From Clostridiaceae bacterium (lineage in GTDB: Bacteria > Bacillota > Clostridia > DSM-8532), in NCBI GenBank assembly GCA_012521105.1, contig JAAYNA010000064.1:1-43527 (forward strand): a DNA stretch of 43,527 bases, in the 5' to 3' direction. Every line of letters starts with the position of its first letter. Positions within the stretch are counted from its first letter, which is position 1. The translations under genes and the position numbers were made by a program. This document shows positions 9,681 through 18,239 of this stretch, in pieces. The notes beneath the pieces are model-generated. The model was not told the origin of the DNA. It saw nothing but the letters and a program-made list of their open reading frames with translations, and ran no database searches.

Positions 9681-9708
9681 TAGACATTGGTAATTTTTAT
9701 GCTATAAT
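9681..9708 (+). promoter_or_regulatory. Predicted promoter of the histidine kinase gene
   Basis: TAGACA at 9681-9686 and TATAAT at 9703-9708 are 16 bases apart, about 30 bases before the kinase start. The -10 is perfect and the -35 close to consensus. Confidence 0.55.
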
Positions 9709-9739
9709 TGATTTAGTTCGGGGAAAAGGAGTGCCCTAA

Positions 9740-11542
9740 GTGCTTATGTCACTGAAAAATATCTCACTGAAAACACTCATATATATTAGTACAGGTATTA
9801 TGGCGTTTTTTCTTGTATTTTTGGTTGGTATGTACTTTTACATATTTTCTTTAGAGTTGGAAGGACAGGTTCAGGCTTCATTTGAATCATTGGCTGATAG
9901 TATAGAGACACGGTTATTGGAATGTGTTGAAAGCATAAATGAATCTGCAAAACAATATGCATATTCCGGTGACATTCAAACCGTTACTTTTTTCAATGAC
10001 CCCGAAGAGTACTTTATAGCGGCGGGTCCTGCCGAAGATGTTGTAAACTTTATACTAAACAGTAACCCAAATATTAGTGCAATATGCGTATATAATTACA
10101 ACGGTAGAATTTTCTCAAGTGATTCATCAAAACGATGGATTTTCAACCAGGCAATGGAGGAGCATGGGATAGATAAAGGAGTAACCATTAGTACTCCTTT
10201 TTTCAGCACTCTTTTTTATGATAATGGTTTGAAAAGCACACCCTACGTTATTTATTTTTATCCTTTTTATAATGTCAGGGAAGGGAAGTTCGAACGGAAC
10301 GAAAGTGCCATTTGTGTGATTTTATGCGATGTAAACCATCTGATAAACTGGCTGGATATTGATAAATCAACACGAAGTGCAATGGCTATACTTTATGAAA
10401 ATAGTATCGTTTCATCAAATCGGAAATTAAATGAAATTGAAATTGGTGCGCTTAGAAATATTGAAAATGGACGCGGGAAGGTTACTGTAGGAAAGGAAAA
10501 ATATCTAAGTAACTCTGTTACTCTGCCCCAATTTGGCTGGAATTTGATATATATGGTTCCCGAAAAAGATTTGCTGGGAGGAATTATTCGTGTAAGAAAC
10601 ATAAGCTATGCTTTGCTTTCAATTGTAATGGTGTTAAATTTTGTGATGATGATGCAGATCATTAAGTTTATTACCCGACCAATCCAGCAGATAGTTAATG
10701 ATGTCAGGTCGGTGAGAAAAGGAGAAAGCTCAAGAATTCGGACTGCGAACCTTCTTGAACTGCAAGAACTTTCAAACGGAATTAATCAGACATTGGAGAG
10801 TATTGAACAGGCGCACGCAAAAGAACGGGAAGCCCAAAGTAAACTTTACCATGCCATTATTGAACAGAAACAGGCCCTGATATATGCCTACAGGAGTCAG
10901 ATCAATCCCCATTTTCTTTTCAATACTTTAGAGTGTATGCGGAGCATGGCGAGGCATTATAATACAAAGCCCCTTGAAAAGATCATCAGTTCACTGTCTG
11001 CAATGTTTCGTTATTCTTTGCGTTCAAGTGTTGTTGTTACCCTAAGTGAAGAGATTGAGCATCTGAAAAATTATATTGGTTTTATGAGGCTGAGAACAAA
11101 CGGAAGTTTTGAACTTCGTATGTTTGTACCTGCAGAAACATTCAGCCATCCCATATTAGCTATGTGTCTGCAACCAATAGTCGAAAACTCGATAACCCAT
11201 GGATTTATTAATAAAGGAAAAGATGAATCGAGAATAATACAACTGCAAAGCTGGATTAGTAATGCATCGGGAACAAGTACGCTCCATGTCAGAATTAGTG
11301 ATAATGGTTGCGGGATATCTGCAGAAAAACTAAACCAACTTAAATCTAATATAGAGTCGGAAAATAATATGGAGAAAAAACACAGTATTGGCCTGTATAA
11401 TATTGCGAAAAGGCTTAAGCTTGTTTTTGGAGAACAGAGCAGATTAACAATAAAATCCCGCTATAGATATTATACCTCAGTTGAACTGACAGTTCCAAAG
11501 CAGCCTCGTGACACATCTCTTAATGAATGTGAAGTGGTATAG
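9740..11542 (+). CDS. YesM-type sensor histidine kinase
   Basis: A 600-residue membrane kinase. A first membrane helix (about 12-36) and a second (about 288-312) bracket an extracellular sensor domain of about 250 residues. A HAMP-like linker follows, then the His_kinase motif RSQINPHFLFNTLE with phosphorylated His391, and a HATPase domain with the N box VENSITHGF (Asn483) and DNGCGI (Asp521). YesM-type kinases sense carbohydrates at the surface and partner AraC-type response regulators. I use the GTG at 9740, with AAAGGAG eight bases before it; the ATG at 9746 is farther from the site. Its last 73 bases overlap the 3' end of the convergent response regulator gene. Confidence 0.9.
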   Translation: MLMSLKNISLKTLIYISTGIMAFFLVFLVGMYFYIFSLELEGQVQASFESLADSIETRLLECVESINESAKQYAYSGDIQTVTFFNDPEEYFIAAGPAEDVVNFILNSNPNISAICVYNYNGRIFSSDSSKRWIFNQAMEEHGIDKGVTISTPFFSTLFYDNGLKSTPYVIYFYPFYNVREGKFERNESAICVILCDVNHLINWLDIDKSTRSAMAILYENSIVSSNRKLNEIEIGALRNIENGRGKVTVGKEKYLSNSVTLPQFGWNLIYMVPEKDLLGGIIRVRNISYALLSIVMVLNFVMMMQIIKFITRPIQQIVNDVRSVRKGESSRIRTANLLELQELSNGINQTLESIEQAHAKEREAQSKLYHAIIEQKQALIYAYRSQINPHFLFNTLECMRSMARHYNTKPLEKIISSLSAMFRYSLRSSVVVTLSEEIEHLKNYIGFMRLRTNGSFELRMFVPAETFSHPILAMCLQPIVENSITHGFINKGKDESRIIQLQSWISNASGTSTLHVRISDNGCGISAEKLNQLKSNIESENNMEKKHSIGLYNIAKRLKLVFGEQSRLTIKSRYRYYTSVELTVPKQPRDTSLNECEVV

Positions 11543-12603
11543 CTGTCCCTGTTTATTTTTTCGCGGTACAACGAAGGAGACACACCGTAATTTCTTTTAA
11601 ACAGCCTTCCAAAATAGCTGTAGTCTGTATATCCCAACTGCAGGGCGATATCTTTTAAATCAAGGTCTGTAGTTAAAAGTAACCTTGCTGCATAAAAAGT
11701 TTTAATATCCTGTATAAAATTTGTTATAGTTCGGCCTGTATTCTTTTTAAACATTGCGCTTAAGTATGTTTCGGATAAATAGAACTCGGAAGCCAAATCT
11801 GTCAGAGTAAGGTTTGTTGATACTGTGCTGCAAAGGAATAACTGGATTTCTGCAGCCAATGGATTTTTTGAAAATATAAAACCAAAGTTCAGTGAACATT
11901 TCGCGTCATTTAGCATTTCCGGGAAAGTAGTAAAGTCAGAGTAAAGCCTGCTAAAACCAACTCCGTTTAAAGGCTCGGGTTTAATAGATGAGGTAAGTAA
12001 ATGTATATATTCTTTTGTCTTGGCAGATAATAAAAATGCAGCAGGTTCTCCTTTAATTAATAAAGGTGTGCCGGTTACAAGACCCTGGTCAAAAGAAATG
12101 GCATTGGGGTGATCGCACAGAACCAAACAACATATCGGGTACCTTGCTGCTGTTCGGAAGAGTTGCTCTGTTTCTGCAGATATTAAGTTGTCGGGTTCAT
12201 CGGGATTAATTGAAACAGGCCGGTTTCGCTTCTTTATTTTCTCATTCAGAAGACGAATGGCATTTTCTACTTCATTCTGATCAAATGGTTTAAGAATATA
12301 CTGACACGCGCCATATTCGAGGGCCTTACGTGCGGCTTCAAAATCACGGTAAGCACTGATAAAAACTATCTCGGAATCAATATTGTTTTCTTTTAAAGAA
12401 GCAGTGAGCTGGACTCCGGACATTTTGGGCATACGTATATCTGTGAAAATTACATCAGGTCTGATACGTATAATCTGTTCCAGTGCTACTTCAGGATCGG
12501 TGAATTTGGCAACGATAGTAAAACCCGATTTGTTCCAATCGATAAGTTCTTCTAAGCCTGACAGAACCCAAGGTTCATCATCTATAAGCACAACTCTATA
12601 CAT
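11470..12603 (-). CDS. YesN-type response regulator with AraC DNA-binding domain
   Basis: A 377-residue regulator: receiver domain about 1-125 with acidic pocket Asp8-Asp9, phospho-acceptor Asp55 (VIFTD) and Lys105 (ILKPF); a weakly conserved middle; and a C-terminal AraC/XylS double helix-turn-helix (about 275-355) ending GVSPSLYREK. It is the probable partner of the kinase, yet the two genes are convergent rather than in one operon. About 27 residues follow the normal AraC end and are encoded in the overlap with the kinase gene. The start at 12603 (MYRVVLIDDE) fits the family; ATG 12612 is the alternative. Probable target: the divergent transporter operon. Confidence 0.88.
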   Translation of the reverse strand: MYRVVLIDDEPWVLSGLEELIDWNKSGFTIVAKFTDPEVALEQIIRIRPDVIFTDIRMPKMSGVQLTASLKENNIDSEIVFISAYRDFEAARKALEYGACQYILKPFDQNEVENAIRLLNEKIKKRNRPVSINPDEPDNLISAETEQLFRTAARYPICCLVLCDHPNAISFDQGLVTGTPLLIKGEPAAFLLSAKTKEYIHLLTSSIKPEPLNGVGFSRLYSDFTTFPEMLNDAKCSLNFGFIFSKNPLAAEIQLFLCSTVSTNLTLTDLASEFYLSETYLSAMFKKNTGRTITNFIQDIKTFYAARLLLTTDLDLKDIALQLGYTDYSYFGRLFKRNYGVSPSLYREKINRDSYTTSHSLRDVSRGCFGTVSSTEV

Positions 12604-12663
12604 ATATTTCATCCTTATCCCTGGCTGTTTCGGTACAAGTCTTTCTATTAACTGTAAAGACAT

Positions 12664-13052
12664 ATGACATAATATTAGATGGTATAAAGAACTTAGCTGC
12701 TTTACACTGAATAGAAAATTACTGGCTGTTATTATATTTTAAAATCCAAATGCTTACTATAACATTAATATAACTGCCCAAGTCAGTATTTGTCAAGTTA
12801 TGTGCTAATTTAAGGTGTTTCTCATGAACGGCTGCCAGATATTCGTAAAGGAAAAAGGCAAGCGCATCATCAGTTTAACAGAAATATCCCAATCTGTGAT
12901 TGGAAAAAATTATTTGAAATGATATAATTTATGTTGATCCTTTTACAATTGAACCGGTAGGGGAAATGGTATTATCCGAAGCCGGTGAAAAAGGATTACG
13001 AAAGAACAGGGCTATATAGCTAGTTTATAAGGTATGGCGGGGAGGTCTTAAA
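12664..13052. other. Gene-free stretch upstream of galM, with possible coding remnants
   Basis: About 390 bases. Besides a promoter (12900-12928), two short open stretches look protein-like: plus-strand 12823-12924 (MNGCQIFVKEKGKR...) and about 12917-13018 (VDPFTIEPVGEMVLSEAGEK). They are in different frames, lack ribosome sites and end quickly. They may be scraps of a decayed gene, or chance. Confidence 0.3.
12900..12928 (+). promoter_or_regulatory. Predicted promoter of galM
   Basis: TTGGAA (12900-12905), a 17-base spacer and TATAAT (12923-12928). It gives an untranslated leader of roughly 115 bases before galM. Confidence 0.5.
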
Positions 13053-14087
13053 ATGGCAAAGAAATTATTTGGAACAACGTCAGAAGGTGTTGAAGTTCAC
13101 CTGTTTACAATTGAAAATTCTAATGGTATGAAAGCAGAAATTATCAATTACGGAGGTATAATTGTATCATTATATGTTCCCGGTAAGGATGGTAAGTTCA
13201 CCGATGTAGTATTAGGCTGCGGTAATTTGGAAAATTACAACAAAAGCCCGTATTTTGGTGCTATTGTAGGGCGTCATGCCAATCGCATAGAAAATGCAGC
13301 ATTTGAGTTAAATGGCAAAGAATACAAACTTGCGAAAAATGACGGGAATAACCATTTACATGGTGGGATAAGAGGCTTTGACAAAGTTGTCTGGGATGTA
13401 GCAGAGCACAGTAATAATACACTGAAACTTCATTACCTGAGTGTGGATGGTGAAGAAGGATATCCGGGAAACCTTGATGTTACAGTTACTTATACAATAA
13501 CAGATGATAACGGCCTGTTAATTGATTATAAAGCCAAAACAGATTCCGACACCGTAGTAAATCTGACTAATCACAGCTATTTTAACCTTTCAGGGCACAG
13601 CTCCGGTAATATATTAAAGCACCAGTTGAAAATAAATGCAGATAAATTTACCGTTAATAATGCGGAATGTATACCCACCGGAGAGATAATAAGCGTAGAA
13701 GGAACACCATTGGATTTTAGAGAACTCAAGTTAATTGAGCCGGGAATTAAGTCAGACGACATACACATTAAGTGTGGCGGTGGGTATGATCATAACTTTG
13801 TATTAAAGGTAAGCGGGAAGGAACCTGAGTTTGCCGCTGAACTTTTTGATCCTTCAAGCGGGCGCAGGATGAAGGTTTACACAACTAAACCCGGAGTACA
13901 GTTTTATTCAGGAAACAAATTAAGTGATCAGCTTATAGGTAAGGGTGGTGTACGTTATAGCAGGTGGAGCGGGTTATGTCTTGAAACACAGTTTTTCCCA
14001 AACGCCACGAAGCATAAACATTTTCCTTCACCTGTATTAAAAGCAGGAGAACTATACCACCACATAACAATGTATAAATTTGAATAA
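13053..14087 (+). CDS. galM: Aldose 1-epimerase (galactose mutarotase)
   Basis: A 344-residue cytoplasmic mutarotase interconverting alpha and beta anomers of aldohexoses. Family motifs are GAIVGRHANRI near 70, NNHLHGG with its conserved histidine near 98, NLTNHSYFNLSG with the catalytic histidine near 175, and ETQFFPNA with the catalytic glutamate near 310. The length is that of GalM. GGGGAGG lies eight bases before the ATG. It is a single-gene unit between a predicted promoter and a strong terminator. It probably serves the sugar supply of the neighbouring uptake and hydrolysis genes. Confidence 0.95.
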   Translation: MAKKLFGTTSEGVEVHLFTIENSNGMKAEIINYGGIIVSLYVPGKDGKFTDVVLGCGNLENYNKSPYFGAIVGRHANRIENAAFELNGKEYKLAKNDGNNHLHGGIRGFDKVVWDVAEHSNNTLKLHYLSVDGEEGYPGNLDVTVTYTITDDNGLLIDYKAKTDSDTVVNLTNHSYFNLSGHSSGNILKHQLKINADKFTVNNAECIPTGEIISVEGTPLDFRELKLIEPGIKSDDIHIKCGGGYDHNFVLKVSGKEPEFAAELFDPSSGRRMKVYTTKPGVQFYSGNKLSDQLIGKGGVRYSRWSGLCLETQFFPNATKHKHFPSPVLKAGELYHHITMYKFE

Positions 14088-14098
14088 CCATATGAAAA

Positions 14099-14137
14099 AA
14101 GATACCCGCAAGCCTTTACAAAGCTGCGGGTATTTTT
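14099..14137. terminator. Bidirectional terminator between galM and the GH4 gene
   Basis: ATACCCGC (14102-14109) pairs with GCGGGTAT (14126-14133), extended by AGC/GCT inside, with T runs on the plus side and A runs (T on the minus strand) on the other. It can end both convergent genes. Confidence 0.88.
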
Positions 14138-15526
14138 CTAGATATCCCAGCCTGGCAAGTATTCCTTTGTATTTTTCAACATATCGATGTACAGTTTCCA
14201 CGCGTCCTGTATGCTTACCGTAACCAGCGGATCGTTTGCAAATGCCCTGAACCCAAGCTCTATATCCTTTTTAAGTGCAGCCTTGAGTGTTGTTTCCTGG
14301 TTTATAACATGCCTGTAAACAAGGTTTTGCACGTCTTCAGGAATACTTCCGGCCTGTACAGGCTGCACCGAGTTATGGCTGAACACTGCATTGGTTTCCA
14401 CAACAACGCCCATTGGCAGATTAGCAATCTGGCCGGTGTTCGGAAGATTTACATTTGTGACAAAATCTCCTAAACCACAAATGGCTTTAATCTGAAGAAC
14501 CCCTTCTTCGCCTGTCTGCTTTAGTTCGAAAGCTTCCTCACCCTTGAGAAGGCGCTCGCTTTTTGCTTTTCTCTCCTTAAGGTTTTCTTTTCTCCAGCTT
14601 ACGGGGGTTAAACCAAACATCCAGGATCTTACTGTTTCAGGATCTTTTAAATACCAGGGTGGACAGAATTCGGCTAAATGCCTGTCTCCTGCTGCAGCTA
14701 TAATTCCGTATCGTTTAAATAAATCAAATTTCACCCGGTTTGCAGAGGCAAAGAAATCGTTCATCCAGTGCCCTTTCTTGGTTTTCTCGAAGCCTGTCTC
14801 ATAGTATTTGTCGATAAATTTCTTATATACCGGGAATATGTCACGTCCCTGGTATGTGGCCTTATCCAGCCAGGTAAAATGGTTTATACCAAGAACATTA
14901 ACTTTTATGTCTCTTCTATGGTCTGCTTCAATTCCTTCAATATCAGAAAGGGCGGATTTTAACAAATCCTGGGTGCCAAAAACTTCATGACAGCATCCAA
15001 AAGCTTTAATCTGGGGAAAAACTTCATATAAAGTGCGTATGCATAAAGTCATCGGATTGGTGTAATTTATTACCCAGGCTTCGGGAGCCCATTGCTTTAT
15101 AGCATTGGCTATTTCCACATACATTGGTATGGTGCGAAGTGCACGCACATGCCCGCCCGGACCTACCGTATCTCCAACAGATTGATAAATTCCATATTTC
15201 TCAGGTAAATGTACATCGGATTCCATTTCATCAAAAGTCCCGGGCAAAATGGATATAATGACAAAATCAACACCTGTTAATGCTTCTTCTAATGTTTCAA
15301 CTGCTACATAATCCCAGTGGCTTTTAACATCGGGATTATCTTTCAGGCGGTTGCCAATCTTTTCATTTCTTATTGCAGCTTCCTTATCAATATCATAGAG
15401 TCTGACCGTTCCAGACAACTGTTCCTCCATTGCGAGATCACTCATTAAACCCCAGGCCCAGCCCATGGAGCCACCACCGATATATGCAATTTTTATGTCC
15501 TTAACCATATTTTCGGTTCTTACCAT
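14138..15526 (-). CDS. GH4 family alpha-glycosidase, probably an alpha-galacturonidase/glucuronidase
   Basis: A 462-residue family 4 glycoside hydrolase, an NAD+- and metal-dependent enzyme that works by oxidation-elimination-addition. The N-terminal nucleotide-binding stretch is IAYIGGGSMGW (13-23). The metal and specificity motif reads CHEV at 179-182, and GINHF follows. In GH4, CHSV marks alpha-galactosidases, CHG glucosidases and CN[IV]P 6-phospho enzymes, while CHEV marks alpha-uronidases such as LplD and TM0752, so uronide cleavage is the best call. Nearby uxaA and uxaE support it. The start at 15526 has GGAGG eight bases upstream, inside a longer open frame reaching 15586. It is divergent from an AraC gene, its likely regulator. 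Confidence 0.85.
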   Translation of the reverse strand: MVRTENMVKDIKIAYIGGGSMGWAWGLMSDLAMEEQLSGTVRLYDIDKEAAIRNEKIGNRLKDNPDVKSHWDYVAVETLEEALTGVDFVIISILPGTFDEMESDVHLPEKYGIYQSVGDTVGPGGHVRALRTIPMYVEIANAIKQWAPEAWVINYTNPMTLCIRTLYEVFPQIKAFGCCHEVFGTQDLLKSALSDIEGIEADHRRDIKVNVLGINHFTWLDKATYQGRDIFPVYKKFIDKYYETGFEKTKKGHWMNDFFASANRVKFDLFKRYGIIAAAGDRHLAEFCPPWYLKDPETVRSWMFGLTPVSWRKENLKERKAKSERLLKGEEAFELKQTGEEGVLQIKAICGLGDFVTNVNLPNTGQIANLPMGVVVETNAVFSHNSVQPVQAGSIPEDVQNLVYRHVINQETTLKAALKKDIELGFRAFANDPLVTVSIQDAWKLYIDMLKNTKEYLPGWDI

Positions 15527-15641
15527 ATCTACACCTCCAATATTAGATAACTGATGAAACAATCTTACACAATAATTATATATCAAAATATATATAATTT
15601 CTCGATTTATATTGTTCCCGCATAAAAATTATCAGCATATT

Positions 15642-15670
15642 TTGCTTTTTATATGACAATAAACTATAAT
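15642..15670 (+). promoter_or_regulatory. Predicted promoter of the AraC gene at 15730
   Basis: TTGCTT (15642-15647), a 17-base spacer and TATAAT (15665-15670). Confidence 0.45.
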
Positions 15671-15729
15671 ATGATTGTATCCTTTATATAGAAAATTATG
15701 AAAATAAGATAAAATGTCAGAGGAGTTCT

Positions 15730-16575
15730 ATGAACAAAGACATAAAAGTATATAATATCCTTGAACAGCCTTTTTATATCGCAAGACAAAAGCACGATAG
15801 TATTTACAATATGCAAAACTGTCACTACCATAATGTATATGAAATATACTATTTGCTTGACGGGCGCAGGAATTATTTTATTCAGAATAAATTATATCCT
15901 GTTGTAAAGGGAGACATTGTTCTGATAAACATTCATGATATTCATAAAACAATGGACTTTAACAATTCTTTTCACGAAAGAATTCTGATAAACTTTCAGA
16001 AAGAATTTATAGCTCCTTTACTGGATGATGCAGATAATTTACTGGACTGTTTTTTAACAGACCATAAAGTTATTCGTTTAAGTGTTTCAGAACAAAGCTT
16101 TGTTCAGTCTATTCTTATAAAAATGCTGGAAGAAGACAGAAAAAAACAAAAGGGTTACCTCACGTATTTAAAAATACTTCTAACAGAGTTATTACTGTTT
16201 ATTAACAGAAATATGGATAAGTTTAAAGAACAGGAGATGTATAGTAACAGTATTCAGAACAAAATGTCTAAAGTAGCCCTTTATTTAATGGAAAACTATA
16301 TGAAAAAGATTTCACTGAAGCAGGTTGCCGATGAATTTTTCATAACAGCAAGCCATTTAAGCAGAACTTTTAAAAAGACCACCGGCTTTACTTTTGTTGA
16401 ATATTTAAACAGTATCCGAATAAAGGAAGCAAGGAAGCTGTTAAAAGAAACAGAAAAAAGCGTGATGGAAATTGCTGAATTAACAGGTTTTGAAAGCCAG
16501 ACTCATTTTGGCAGGGTATTTAAGCAGATGACCGGAGTTTCCCCGCTGCAGTACAGAAAGCAACCGAGGTTATAG
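15730..16575 (+). CDS. AraC-family transcriptional regulator
   Basis: A 281-residue regulator. The N-terminal cupin-like sensing domain carries the histidine-rich start NCHYHNVYEIYYLLDG and GDIVLINIHDIH; the C-terminal AraC domain (about 180-278) has two helix-turn-helix units and ends GFESQTHFGRVFKQMTGVSPLQYRK. AGAGGAG lies before the ATG. It sits between the GH4 uronidase gene (divergent) and uxaA (convergent, 20 bases), so it probably controls uronide use. The effector is unknown. Confidence 0.9.
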   Translation: MNKDIKVYNILEQPFYIARQKHDSIYNMQNCHYHNVYEIYYLLDGRRNYFIQNKLYPVVKGDIVLINIHDIHKTMDFNNSFHERILINFQKEFIAPLLDDADNLLDCFLTDHKVIRLSVSEQSFVQSILIKMLEEDRKKQKGYLTYLKILLTELLLFINRNMDKFKEQEMYSNSIQNKMSKVALYLMENYMKKISLKQVADEFFITASHLSRTFKKTTGFTFVEYLNSIRIKEARKLLKETEKSVMEIAELTGFESQTHFGRVFKQMTGVSPLQYRKQPRL

Positions 16576-16595
16576 ACAGGAATTGCTTTAAATCC

Positions 16596-18072
16596 CTATA
16601 GTGTAACCCCATCCTTGAAAATAGCAATTTCTCTGTAACCGTTGTCTTCGTTTTTTGCTGTTGCTTCGCCCGAAGCAATCTTTATTACAAACTTAAAAAG
16701 ACCCTGAGCCAGATCATTTAACGATATTCCGTCAAGAAGAACTCCAGCATTAAAATCAATCCAGCCCGGCTTTGATTCGTATAACCTGGTGTTTGATGAT
16801 ATTTTTACAGTAGGTACCGGACTGCCTAAGGGAGTTCCCCTGCCTGTTGTAAACAGAATAAGGTGTGCACCTGAAGAAACCAGGTTTGTTACCGATACAA
16901 TGTCGTTCCCGGGGCCGTTTAAAACATTTAATCCATTGATTTTTATTTGTTCACCGAAATCCAGAACATCCACCACCGGACTGGTACCACCCTTATACGT
17001 ACAACCAAGAGATTTTTCTTCAAGTGTGGTAATACCTCCATCTCTGTTTCCCGGGGAGGGATTTTCATATATTGGTTGGTTGTATCTTATAAAATAGTTT
17101 TTAAAATTATTAATAAGATTCACCATCTTATTAAATACTTCTTCACTGACATGGTTTCGGCCCCAAACATCTCAGGGACTTCGGTTAGAATTGCAGACCC
17201 CCCATGCTGAATAATAATGTCGGATAATGCTCCAACCAACGGGTTTGCAGTAATACCTGAAAAAGCATCAGAACCGCCACATTTTAAACCCACTGTGAGG
17301 CTGGAAACAGGACACGGCTATCCTCTGCATACTCTACAAGCTCGCTTATTAATGAAAGACCCGCCTCAATATCGTTATCAGTCTCCTGCAATGAAAGAAA
17401 TCTAATGCGCTTATTGTTATATAGAGCATTTTCAGTATCCATAAGATACTGTTTGAATGAAGCAATATTGTTGTTTTCACAACCTAAACCAAGTACTAAA
17501 ACTCCGGCTGCATTAGGGTGGTTTACAAGACCTGCAAGTATTTTCCGTGTGGTGTTAAGATCGTCTCCAAGCTGAGAACACCCATATGGATGAACAAAAG
17601 TATATACACCGTCTATGCGTCCACGACAATGCTTGTTTGCTTCCTGTGCAAGTCTTTCAGCAACCCTGTTTACACATCCGACAGTGTTTATTATCCATAT
17701 TTCATTCCGTATTCCCACCCTGCCATTTTCTCTTTTATACCCCATAAAAGTTGTATGCTTTTTCTGAAATGTGAGTTTATCAGGCTTTTTGTATTTATAG
17801 TCCAATAAACCTTCAAGATTTGTACGCATATTGTGGCAGTGAATATGACTTCCTGCGGGAATATCACAAATGGCCTGTCCTATTGGAAAGGCGTATTTAA
17901 TTATATTCTCACCTTTTTTTATATTTTTTAATGCAATCTTGTGTCCTGCTTGAATGTCTGATAAAACAGTTATATTAAAATCTTCAACGCGACAGCTTAA
18001 ACCCTTTTTAAGAGGTTTTAGCGCTACCGCAACGTTATCCATATCATTTATTTTCAATACTTCACTTTTCAT
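16596..18072 (-). pseudogene. uxaA: Altronate dehydratase, broken by two frameshifts and a small deletion
   Basis: Altronate dehydratase turns D-altronate into 2-keto-3-deoxygluconate. The N-terminal part (18072 down to about 17320) shows the SAF-like domain (HCHNMRTNL) and GYKRENGRVGIRNE; the middle shows GLKCGGSDAFSGITANPLVG and TEVPEMFGAET; the end (to 16596) shows NPSPGNRDGGITTLEEKSLGC, FTTGRGTPLG and the family's closing REIAIFKDGVTL. The three parts lie in three frames. Near 17318 one base appears lost, giving a stop at 17284. Near 17140-17150 about 16 bases (the ILMNR stretch after GAET) are missing, shifting the frame again. All of the rest is well conserved, so the decay is recent or a sequencing artefact. 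Confidence 0.88.
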
Positions 18073-18149
18073 ACCCGGCACCTGCTTTCTTTAAAGACAG
18101 TATATAAAAATATACTGTGATCCTAACTCAAAATCCTGTTCTGTTCGTA

Positions 18150-18178
18150 TTGAATAAGTAAGCGCTTACAATTATAAT
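18150..18178 (+). promoter_or_regulatory. Predicted uxaE promoter with operator in the spacer
   Basis: TTGAAT (18150-18155), a 17-base spacer and TATAAT (18173-18178). The spacer contains the perfect palindrome GTAAGCGCTTAC (18158-18169), like a LacI-family or CcpA (cre) operator; a protein bound there would block RNA polymerase. Confidence 0.7.
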
Positions 18179-18239
18179 ATAATTGTAGAATAAGTGTAAA
18201 GCTTAACCAATGCAAAAAATATATAAAAGGAGAGTAATT

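Noticed and set aside
12893-12908. CCAATC-TGT-GATTGG hairpin as a terminator
   Set aside because: Followed by A, not T, on the plus strand, with no gene ending there; it overlaps the -35 of the galM promoter.
17100-17350. Programmed frameshifting in uxaA
   Set aside because: One break includes loss of about 16 family-conserved bases and there is no slippery sequence; decay or sequence error is simpler.
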